The notes under the pieces were generated by a model, which was not told the DNA's origin, did no database searches, and was given only the letters and a program-made list of their open reading frames with translations. A program made the position numbers and the translations under genes. Positions 16,737 to 23,021 of a stretch of 36,764 nt of DNA are shown here, piece by piece. Each line of letters starts with the position of its first letter. Position 1 is the stretch's first letter. The DNA is from Methylobacteriaceae bacterium (lineage in GTDB: Bacteria; Pseudomonadota; Alphaproteobacteria; Rhizobiales; Beijerinckiaceae), in NCBI GenBank assembly GCA_019233695.1, contig JAFAME010000313.1, positions 1 to 36,764 of the forward strand, read 5' to 3'.

Positions 16737-17888
16737 ATGACCGATCCGTCGATTTCGCTTCCGGCTTCGGTCCCGAGAATCACGATCACCGACATCGAGA
16801 TCACCCGCCACCGGCTTCATTTCGATCCGCCCTTCAACGCGAGCTGGGATACGAGGCCGCGCACGACCTTCGATGCCGCAATCGTCCGCGTCCGTACCGA
16901 CGCCGGGCTCACCGGTATTGGCTCGGGCGACATGATGCTCGGCTTCGAAGGCCACGAGCCTCTCTTCGTCGGGCAGGATGCGCTCGCCATCGAGCGGCAC
17001 AGGCGCATCCTCAACAACATCAGCTTCCACGGCGGCCGCTGCTGGCCGGTCGATATCGCGCTCTGGGATCTCGCCGGCAAGATCACGGGCCAGCCATGTT
17101 GGAAGCTCATCGGCGGCCTTTCCGGCAGCGTGCGCGCCTACGCGTCTTCCGGCACCCTGCGCCATCCGGCGGCACTTGCCGAGGCGGCGGAGGCCTACGC
17201 CGGCATGGGCTTTCCGGCCATGAAGATCCGCTTCCACCGCGGCGACTGGCGCGCCGATATCAAGGCGCTCGAGGCGGTGCGCGCCAAGGTCGGCGACAGG
17301 CTCGACCTGATGGTCGACTGCAATCAGGGCTGGCGGATGTCGTGGGACACCTATGCGCCCTGGTCGCTGAAGGACGCGGTCGCGGTCGCCCGCGAGCTCG
17401 AAAGGCTAGGCGTCTACTGGATGGAGGAGCCGCTGCACCGCGGCGACCGCGCGGGCATGTTCCGCCTGCGCGAGATGACGGACGTGCGCATCGCCGGCGG
17501 CGAGATGACGCGCGAGCTCTACGAGTTCCGCGACCTGATCGTCGAGGGCTGCCTCGACGTGCTACAACCCGATGCCGCGCTCGTCGGCGGCATCACGGGC
17601 CTGCGCCGCGTCGCGCTGATGGCCCAGGAGCACAATCTCGTCTTCACGCCGCACACCTGGACGAACGGCATCGGCGTTGCCGCCAACGCCCACCTGACGG
17701 CCGGGCTTGCCGACGCCCCGTTCATCGAATTTCCCTACGATCCGCCGGAATGGGACCTCGACCGCCGCGACTACATGCTGGCCGAGCCGCTGCAGGTAAA
17801 TGCCGAGGGCATGATCGTGCTGCCGGACCGGCCGGGCATGGGCTACGACCTCGACGAGGCGATGCTGGCGAAGACGCGGGTCGGGTGA
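16737..17888 (+). CDS. Enolase-superfamily enzyme (mandelate racemase/muconate lactonizing-type), probable sugar-acid dehydratase or racemase
   Basis: 383 aa from ATG 16737. An N-terminal capping domain (ITDIEITRHRL...; WPVDIALWDLAGK) is followed by the TIM-barrel. Metal ligands line up as Asp194 (MVDCNQGW), Glu230 (WMEEPL) and Glu256 (IAGGEM). The Asp279 (LQPDAALVGG) and His306 (FTPHTW) pair is present, as in the mandelate racemase group. The strand-2 base motif is Lys163-Ile-Arg165 (MKIRFH), not the classical KxK. Such enzymes abstract a proton alpha to a carboxylate, most often dehydrating aldonic or sugar diacids. It lies in an operon with the Fe-ADH and is followed by LysR. Confidence 0.88.
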   Translation: MTDPSISLPASVPRITITDIEITRHRLHFDPPFNASWDTRPRTTFDAAIVRVRTDAGLTGIGSGDMMLGFEGHEPLFVGQDALAIERHRRILNNISFHGGRCWPVDIALWDLAGKITGQPCWKLIGGLSGSVRAYASSGTLRHPAALAEAAEAYAGMGFPAMKIRFHRGDWRADIKALEAVRAKVGDRLDLMVDCNQGWRMSWDTYAPWSLKDAVAVARELERLGVYWMEEPLHRGDRAGMFRLREMTDVRIAGGEMTRELYEFRDLIVEGCLDVLQPDAALVGGITGLRRVALMAQEHNLVFTPHTWTNGIGVAANAHLTAGLADAPFIEFPYDPPEWDLDRRDYMLAEPLQVNAEGMIVLPDRPGMGYDLDEAMLAKTRVG

Positions 17889-17902
17889 GGGGCTCTGCCC
17901 AA

Positions 17903-17936
17903 CCTTCGCCCGGAGGGAGGGGTGGCCGGGCGAAGG
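17903..17936. repeat. Perfect 11-bp inverted repeat (hairpin)
   Basis: CCTTCGCCCGG (17903-17913) and CCGGGCGAAGG (17926-17936) form a perfect stem around a 12-base purine-rich loop, 14 bases after the stop of the enolase-superfamily gene. It could terminate or stabilise the operon message. No T-run follows, so a classical intrinsic terminator is not supported. Confidence 0.6.
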
Positions 17937-18038
17937 GCTATGCACCTGCGCTGCGCGACTTGATCGCAAGGAGCTTCCAGCCCAACCTGCGCCGCCTGCC
18001 CGATGGACCCGCCGAGGCCACCCTTGAAACCGCGACGC

Positions 18039-18983
18039 ATGGATCGCAAATGGCTGCCGCTCAATGCGCTGCGCGCCTTCGAGGCGGCGGGCCAGCATCT
18101 GAGCTTCACGGCCGCCGCCAACAGCCTCACCGTGGCGCAGAGCGCGGTGAGCCGTCACGTCATCGTGCTCGAACGATTTTTGGGCGTGAGCCTGTTCGAG
18201 CGACGCCCGCAGCAGCTTGTGCTGACGGAGGCCGGCAAGCATCTCCTGCCCGCCGTGACGAAATCGTTCGACCGCATCGACCAGGCCCTGTCGGAGGTTA
18301 TCACCGAGCGGGGCAAGCCGAAGCGCGTGCTGCGCATTGCGTTGCCGACGACCTTCGCCCATCAGCTCGCCATTCCGATCCTCAAGGACTTCAGGGCCGA
18401 CCATCCCGAGCTCGCGCTCGAGATCGCCTCGAAGCCCATGACGGGCGAGGTCGAGGGCGATATCGACATCGCCGTCATCTATTCGGAGCCGCGGGTCACC
18501 GATGCGATCCACGATCTTTTGTGGATGGTGCGCCTGACGATCCTGTGCAGCCCGCGCATCCTCGAGCGCACGAAGCCCGCCGGCATCGCGGAGCTTCTCG
18601 CGGAAAACGATCTCATCCATGTCAAGCTCGACGAGCGGCCGCGGCACTATTTCTGGGGGCTTTTGACGCGCGCCATCGGCCGGCCCGATCTTGCCATCGA
18701 GCGGGGCCTCGTCGTCGATACCTCGCAGCTTGCCGCGCAATACGCGCTTTCGGGCGAGGGCCTGGCGCTCGTCGACCCGTTCCTGTTTCCCGAGGAGATC
18801 GCGTCCGGGCGGCTAGTGCGCCCCTTCGACGTCAGCGTCGATGACGGCTATGGCTATTATCTGACGACGCATCCCGAGGATCTGAACAACGAGCCCGTCG
18901 CGCTGTTCCGCTCCTGGCTGATCAACCGTTTCGCGCGGCTCGCCCACGAAATTCCCTCGCCCCGCTTGCGGGGAGAGGGTTAG
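18039..18983 (+). CDS. LysR-family transcriptional regulator (GcvA-like)
   Basis: 314 aa from ATG 18039; an in-frame ATG at 18003 adds 12 proline-rich residues. MDRKWLPLNALRAFEAAGQH is the standard GcvA-group opening. The HTH is LSFTAAANSLTVAQSAVSRHV; the effector domain begins at about residue 95 (VLRIALPTTFAHQLAIPIL). It lies just downstream of the Fe-ADH and enolase-superfamily genes and probably regulates them in response to a pathway intermediate. The last residues (PSPRLRGEG) and the stop are encoded by a REP-like palindrome, so the natural C-terminus has been replaced or extended by the repeat. Confidence 0.9.
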   Translation: MDRKWLPLNALRAFEAAGQHLSFTAAANSLTVAQSAVSRHVIVLERFLGVSLFERRPQQLVLTEAGKHLLPAVTKSFDRIDQALSEVITERGKPKRVLRIALPTTFAHQLAIPILKDFRADHPELALEIASKPMTGEVEGDIDIAVIYSEPRVTDAIHDLLWMVRLTILCSPRILERTKPAGIAELLAENDLIHVKLDERPRHYFWGLLTRAIGRPDLAIERGLVVDTSQLAAQYALSGEGLALVDPFLFPEEIASGRLVRPFDVSVDDGYGYYLTTHPEDLNNEPVALFRSWLINRFARLAHEIPSPRLRGEG

Positions 18984-18990
18984 GGTGAGG
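18954..18990. repeat. REP/RIME-like palindromic repeat
   Basis: CCCTCGCCCCGC-TT-GCGGGGAGAGGG folds into a 12-bp stem with one mismatch, followed by TTAGGGTGAGG. This arrangement, a palindrome around GCTTGC followed by GGTTAGGGTGAGGG, is the familiar intergenic repeat of many Rhizobiales genomes. It reads through the end of the LysR gene and supplies its stop codon. I saw only this copy in the window. Confidence 0.7.
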
Positions 18991-19023
18991 GGGTTGGCGA
19001 AGAGGCACGGAGAGGGCTTCTGC

Positions 19024-19779
19024 TCAGGGCGCCATCTGGTCCAGCGCCTGCTGCATGGGGGCAGGGGACACCCGGATGAATCCCGCAAAAGGCTGATCCA
19101 TGTCGAAGATCAGGTTCATTCCGATGGACACTGAAACCGCGCAGATCACCATGGCGCCGAGCACGGTGACGTTGAACGGCGCGAAGACCGCATAGCTGAG
19201 GAACAACACGCTGAGCCAGAAGATGACGACGACGAGGAACGGGCGCGGCGTGAAGCTGTTTTGCTGGACCGCCAGCAGGCGGCTCGTGCGTTTCAGCTCG
19301 CCGATGAGCTGCAGGGCGCTTGTCTGACCGGCCCGCTGAACCTCGTTGACCGGCGTCGCCGCCCGCACCTGCGCCTCGATGTCGTCGAGGATCTCGACCG
19401 TTTGCGGGTCATCCATCATCGGCCTGAGGCCGCGATCGGGCCACGTCAGCGCGATCTTTCGCGCCGTGAAGGCGCGCAGCCGGTCGCGACTGTCCTTGGC
19501 TTCCGCCCCATAGTGCATCAGCTCGCGATCGAGCAGCGTCAGGCTGGCGGCAAACTGCTCGATTTCCTTGTTCCGCGTGTCGAAAGCCGTCTTGGTGCTG
19601 GCGATCAGGAGGCTGAGGACGAGGGCGGACAGGATGGCGACCACGTTCATCATGGTCTGGACGATTTTCTGCGTCGCCTCCGCCCGGTGCGATTCGGGCA
19701 GCCTGCGGCCAAGCAGGAAGCCGACCAGTCCGGCGCCGAAGATGCAGCAGAAGGCAATCAGGCCGATCCCGGTGAACAC
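19024..19779 (-). CDS. DUF4239 (bestrophin-like domain) membrane protein
   Basis: 251 aa from GTG 19779, with GAGGGG upstream. Pattern: FGAGLVGFLLGRRLPESHR, then a second helix AILSALVLSLLIASTKTAFDTRNKEIEQFAASLTLLDREL.HYG, a soluble helical domain, then two C-terminal helices (PFLVVVIFWLSVLFLSYAVFAPFNVTVLGAMVICAVSVSIGM) and FDMDQPFAGFIRVSPAPMQQAL. This is the DUF4239 layout, distantly related to bestrophin channels; no function is established. The open frame continues upstream through the neighbouring gene but has no homologous content there. It lies 14 bases downstream of the GFA-family gene, so they are probably co-transcribed. Confidence 0.85.
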   Translation of the reverse strand: MFTGIGLIAFCCIFGAGLVGFLLGRRLPESHRAEATQKIVQTMMNVVAILSALVLSLLIASTKTAFDTRNKEIEQFAASLTLLDRELMHYGAEAKDSRDRLRAFTARKIALTWPDRGLRPMMDDPQTVEILDDIEAQVRAATPVNEVQRAGQTSALQLIGELKRTSRLLAVQQNSFTPRPFLVVVIFWLSVLFLSYAVFAPFNVTVLGAMVICAVSVSIGMNLIFDMDQPFAGFIRVSPAPMQQALDQMAP

Positions 19780-19793
19780 TGGCGATGCGCCCC

Positions 19794-20228
19794 TCAGGTC
19801 TTCTTTGCGATGCCTGGCCTGTCCGGCTGCAAGTGTGCGTCTGTGGCCGCCGTCACCACATCGTAGTAGTCGCCTTTGGCGTCGAGGAAGATCTGCTCGA
19901 TGATCTTCAGGTGCGTCGGCTCGTCGAGGCTCCCGGCGGAGATCGAAATGTGTCCGCCATGCGCCGGCTCCCAGAACAGCTGGGCGCCGCACTTGCTGCA
20001 GAAGCCGCGTCGGGCGGAAGGCGAGGACCGATACCAACGCAGGTTGCGGCCCGGCGCAACCCTCAAATCGCCAGGTGCACAGGCGCTGAACGCACTGGCG
20101 TGGCTGCTCAGCCGTCGGCACATCCGGCAATGGCAGACGATCACGTCCCGCAAGGGGCCATGGACGCTGAACGTGACGGAGCCGCACAGGCAGCTGCCCG
20201 TGGCGCGCGGCTCGTCCGATCTGGTCAT
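19794..20228 (-). CDS. GFA / CENP-V family zinc protein
   Basis: 144 aa. Zinc-binding cysteines appear as GSCLCGSV, CHCRMCRR and FCSKCGAQLFW, the signature of the GFA (glutathione-dependent formaldehyde-activating-like) domain. Family members are often annotated as aldehyde-activating enzymes, but most have no proven activity. The protein is cytosolic and of normal length. It is divergent from the DUF1127 gene across a 75-base region with nested inverted repeats, and upstream of the DUF4239 gene. Confidence 0.9.
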   Translation of the reverse strand: MTRSDEPRATGSCLCGSVTFSVHGPLRDVIVCHCRMCRRLSSHASAFSACAPGDLRVAPGRNLRWYRSSPSARRGFCSKCGAQLFWEPAHGGHISISAGSLDEPTHLKIIEQIFLDAKGDYYDVVTAATDAHLQPDRPGIAKKT

Positions 20229-20233
20229 GGAAA

Positions 20234-20298
20234 ATCCCCGGTCTTGAAATCTGCGAAAAGGACCATATTTCCGGTCCTATAGTCAAAATACCGGGGAT
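20234..20298. promoter_or_regulatory. Nested inverted repeats in a divergent promoter
   Basis: Outer dyad ATCCCCGGT (20234-20242) with ACCGGGGAT (20290-20298); inner dyad AGGACC (20259-20264) with GGTCCT (20273-20278) around ATATTTCC. The two are nearly concentric and sit between the divergent GFA-family and DUF1127 starts. The inner one looks like an operator. The ArsR-type regulator encoded at 20547 is a candidate binder. Confidence 0.5.
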
Positions 20299-20303
20299 GC
20301 AAC

Positions 20304-20531
20304 ATGTTTCACTGGCTCGCCCATCTGCCTCAATCCGTGCTTGCTGCGCGTCGACATCAGCGCGCCGTGGCCGACTTCGCACACTTGAGCAACGGACAGC
20401 TCGCCGACATCGGCATCGAGCGCGGCCTCGTTCCGGATCTCGTCGAAACGGTCGACCCGGCCTCGGCCGAGCCGGCGACGCATCATGCGCGCGGACCTTC
20501 GGCCGACCTGTCGCTGCCGGGTCGCGGCTGA
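20304..20531 (+). CDS. DUF1127 family small protein
   Basis: 75 aa. Residues 10-45 (QSVLAARRHQRAVADFAHLSNGQLADIGIERGLV) match the DUF1127 (YjiS-like) pattern 'L..ls..qL.DiGi.R'. DUF1127 proteins are short and basic; some in alphaproteobacteria have been linked to RNA turnover and phosphate or stress responses, but this copy has an extra acidic-proline tail of about 30 residues. The ArsR-type gene begins 15 bases after its stop, suggesting co-transcription. Confidence 0.8.
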   Translation: MFHWLAHLPQSVLAARRHQRAVADFAHLSNGQLADIGIERGLVPDLVETVDPASAEPATHHARGPSADLSLPGRG

Positions 20532-20546
20532 GGAGGGTCGCGGTCC

Positions 20547-20876
20547 GTGGACAAATCTGCCTATGGCGAGGCCGCCCGTTGCCTGGCCGAGCTTGGCCAT
20601 CCGAACCGGCTGCAGGCGTTCCGCCTGCTCATACAGGCGGGCGAGAAAGGCCTACCGGTCGGCGAAATCCAGCGGCGACTGGCGATTCCGAAATCCACGC
20701 TCGCGCACCATCTCGCGCAACTGGTCGCCACAGGCCTCGTGACGCAGACGCGCGAGGGGCGCGTCCAGCGCTGCCGCGTCGAGCCGCAACGCGCCCGGGC
20801 GCTGCTTCGCTTCCTGGTGGCCGATTGCTGCGACGGCCTGCCCGGCATCGCGGAACTCGAAGAGGTCCCGGGCTGA
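20547..20876 (+). CDS. ArsR-family winged-helix regulator
   Basis: 109 aa from GTG 20547 (GAGGGTCGCG upstream). Typical opening AARCLAELGHPNRLQAFRLLIQAGEKGLPVGEIQRRLAIPKSTLAHHLAQLVATGLVTQTREGR shows the winged HTH with recognition helix PKSTLAHHLAQL. No CxC metal site of the ArsR/SmtB type is seen in the recognition helix; a Cys pair (DCC) occurs near the C-terminus and could be a ligand or redox site. It may autoregulate through the dyads at 20234-20298. It converges on parE. Confidence 0.88.
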   Translation: MDKSAYGEAARCLAELGHPNRLQAFRLLIQAGEKGLPVGEIQRRLAIPKSTLAHHLAQLVATGLVTQTREGRVQRCRVEPQRARALLRFLVADCCDGLPGIAELEEVPG

Positions 20877-20897
20877 CGTCTGTCCGTTGGCAGCAAC

Positions 20898-21254
20898 TTA
20901 TTCTTCCGGCTCCAAATCCATGTGCCGACTTGGCTCCATCCTCTCGTGCAGGATCCGCACAATTTCGACGAGGTCTGGCCGAACGACGCGATAGTACAGG
21001 ACATGTACGGGCCGCCTCACCTTGGCTTCGATGTCCGTACCGACGTTCCGCAAATGAAGGCTCCGAATTCCCTGGGCGAGTTCGCTACGCTCGCGCGAAG
21101 TGGAGCCGTGCGGTTCTGCCGCCACCTTGCGGATGCCTGCGGCGAGCACCGCTGCGTAGCGGCGCCTCGCCTCGATTCCCCACCGTTCAGCACTTGCAGC
21201 GAGAATTCCTGCCATGTCCGCCTGCGCCAGCCGCGAGAGGCGATGGCCTGCCAT
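20898..21254 (-). CDS. parE: ParE/RelE-family toxin
   Basis: 118 aa. MAGHRLSRLAQADMAGILAASAERWGIEARRRYAAVL is the ParE-type opening (L...A..Dl..I..y....wG...A..Y). The core LRNVGTDIEAKVRRPVHVLYYRV and VEIVRILHERM match the conserved 'h.i.Y+......i.v.rvlh.rmd' end. ParE toxins usually inhibit DNA gyrase. The start lies five bases downstream of the antitoxin stop. The end carries an acidic tail (DLEPEE). Confidence 0.9.
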   Translation of the reverse strand: MAGHRLSRLAQADMAGILAASAERWGIEARRRYAAVLAAGIRKVAAEPHGSTSRERSELAQGIRSLHLRNVGTDIEAKVRRPVHVLYYRVVRPDLVEIVRILHERMEPSRHMDLEPEE

Positions 21255-21259
21255 TCATG

Positions 21260-21541
21260 TCAGCTCGCATGTTCGTCCGACGACCGCGTCAGACCTTCGA
21301 GGTAGCCATCAAGATCGGCATCGGCCACTTCCAGAAAATCTCCTCGATCGAGTGCATCGACCCCGTTGTTGATTCGCGCCCGTAACGCCTTCAGCTTCAG
21401 CGCATCTTCTCGCCGCCGTTGCCGAAGGGCGCGGAGCGCGTCACGCATGGCCTCGCTGGCGTTCTGATACTCGCCAGCTCTCACGATGCGTTCGACAAAC
21501 GCATCCTGTTCGACGGTCAAGCTGATGTTGCGTGTCGGCAT
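21260..21541 (-). CDS. parD: ParD-family antitoxin
   Basis: 93 aa from ATG 21541 (MPTRNISLTVEQDAFVERIV). An upstream in-frame ATG at 21589 would run through the operator and adds a leader atypical for the family. The N-terminal ribbon-helix-helix has NISLT strand, then EQDAFVERIVRAGEYQNASEAMRDALRALRQR. The C-terminal half (VDALDRGDFLEV...LDGYLEGL) is the toxin-binding part. It neutralises the neighbouring ParE and represses the operon, probably through the palindrome just upstream. Confidence 0.9.
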   Translation of the reverse strand: MPTRNISLTVEQDAFVERIVRAGEYQNASEAMRDALRALRQRRREDALKLKALRARINNGVDALDRGDFLEVADADLDGYLEGLTRSSDEHAS

Positions 21542-21572
21542 TTGCCATCCGGGAACCGTTAAGCCGAGTGTT

Positions 21573-21589
21573 ATGGCAAAGTTTGCCAT
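21573..21589. promoter_or_regulatory. Palindromic operator upstream of parDE
   Basis: ATGGCAAAGTTTGCCAT is a perfect 8-bp dyad with one central base, 31 bases upstream of the parD ATG. The half-site TTTGCCAT recurs at 21541-21548. Position and symmetry fit autoregulation by the ribbon-helix-helix ParD protein. Confidence 0.6.
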
Positions 21590-21663
21590 CCCTGCGCATT
21601 CAAATCAATAGCCTTCAGAACAGGACAATCGCACCTTGTTTCGGTTGGCCGTGGATACGGCGT

Positions 21664-22839
21664 CTACGCGCCGGTGGTCTCATCGGCTCGGGCGAGTTCA
21701 CTCCGCGCCGGCGCCGTGCCTGGTTCAACCGAGATGTCCGGGGCGTTTGCCTTGGGCATCTCTGAAAACTCCCCGGCGGCATCGCGAACGAGCTTGTACT
21801 TGGCGCTGGTGACCATCAGGTTCTGGAACCAGTTCACGATATCGCCCCACGGATCGGTGATGTTGGCAAGGCCCGAGAGGAAGGCAACGACGGTGCCGAC
21901 CTCCGTCCGCCCTTCCACCACGAACCAGGCGCCGAGGCTCAGGATGGCCACCGTCCCCATATGCGTCGTGATGTTCATGAGGAAGTTCAGCGTGAACTTC
22001 AGCGTGAAGATGCCCATGTCGAGGCGGAACACTTCGCGAAACCGGCCCTCGTGGCCGAGCTCTTCGGCGTTGGCTGCTTCTTCACTCGCGATGACGTCGG
22101 CGCCGGCCTCGCGCAGCTTTCTGATGCGCGCCTGAACCCGGCGGTTGATCGCTTGCTGGATGATCGGCACGAACACCATCTGCGTTGCCAGGATCAGCAT
22201 GCTGGCAAGCGCCATGAGCGGCTGCAGAATCAGCATGTAGGTGAACACGGCGAGCAGAATGCTGCCCTCCAAAACCGGCTCGGACACGCAGTCGCCGACG
22301 AACCCGCCGATGGCGTCGGATTCCGCGATGATCATCGAAATCTTCACGCCCTGGCTGGTCGCAGCCTCCGCCGTCTCGCCTCGCTCGTGGGCGAGCGCGC
22401 TGATCGAGGTGCGCAAGAGGCGGATGGTGTTGGCGCCGAGCCAGCTCCGGTACATGTTCATGACGAGCTTCAGCAGACCCTGGGCAACGACGAGGCCGGC
22501 ATAGATTAGCGCCAGCGTCTTGATGGCCGAGAGGTCCTTCTGCCTGATCGCCTCGTTGACCATGCGGCGCTGGACCTCGATCGGCGCGGTGCCAAGCAGC
22601 GCCACGCCCACCGAGATGAGCGTCAGCCACATCTGGTCCCAGGCGCTCATGCGCCAGACAAAGCCTATGAGCCTGCGCGGCATCTGCCTGCCGGTAAAGA
22701 CCACGTCCTTCAGCCTGCGGCGCAGCGGCGAGGGCCACAAGAAGCTCGCGTGCTTCATCGGCGCCTCGGATCGGCCCGCATGGGCACCGAGGCCGCCGGC
22801 ATCCGTCGGGGCGATGATCGTTCCCTGCGGGAGGCTCAT
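21664..22839 (-). CDS. ABC transporter transmembrane-domain protein without an ATPase domain
   Basis: 391 aa from ATG 22839; ATG 22758 is another option, and the open frame to 22932 begins with TTG and looks non-coding. It holds a type I exporter membrane domain: about six helices, including WLTLISVGVALLGTAPIEVQRRMV, LALIYAGLVVAQGLLKLVM, and VEGRTEVGTVVAFLSGLANITDPWGDIVNWFQNL, the last resembling the end of ABC_membrane domains. No Walker A, LSGGQ or Walker B follows, and no ATPase gene is adjacent on this strand. It may pair with an ATPase encoded elsewhere or have a non-transport role. Confidence 0.78.
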   Translation of the reverse strand: MSLPQGTIIAPTDAGGLGAHAGRSEAPMKHASFLWPSPLRRRLKDVVFTGRQMPRRLIGFVWRMSAWDQMWLTLISVGVALLGTAPIEVQRRMVNEAIRQKDLSAIKTLALIYAGLVVAQGLLKLVMNMYRSWLGANTIRLLRTSISALAHERGETAEAATSQGVKISMIIAESDAIGGFVGDCVSEPVLEGSILLAVFTYMLILQPLMALASMLILATQMVFVPIIQQAINRRVQARIRKLREAGADVIASEEAANAEELGHEGRFREVFRLDMGIFTLKFTLNFLMNITTHMGTVAILSLGAWFVVEGRTEVGTVVAFLSGLANITDPWGDIVNWFQNLMVTSAKYKLVRDAAGEFSEMPKANAPDISVEPGTAPARSELARADETTGA

Positions 22840-23021
22840 AGGGCGCCGGGCGCGGCCTCGCTCATGCAGTTGGCCGAGGTGAGGGCGGCAATCGACTTCG
22901 ATATGGCCATGCCAAAATCGAATGTGGCGCAATGATCGTGCTGCGCTAGGTTGCGCCGAGGCATCAAGGCCGCAGCCCGCCGTCCGGGCCGGCAGGTGTC
23001 CAAGCCACGGAGTTCGACGCC

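Noticed and set aside
17096-18844. 582-codon open frame on the plus strand
   Set aside because: Out of frame with the enolase-superfamily and LysR genes, both of which have clear conserved motifs; this frame is Arg/Pro-rich shadow.
20297-21385. 362-codon open frame on the plus strand
   Set aside because: Runs through DUF1127 and ArsR in another frame and antisense to parDE; no domain content.
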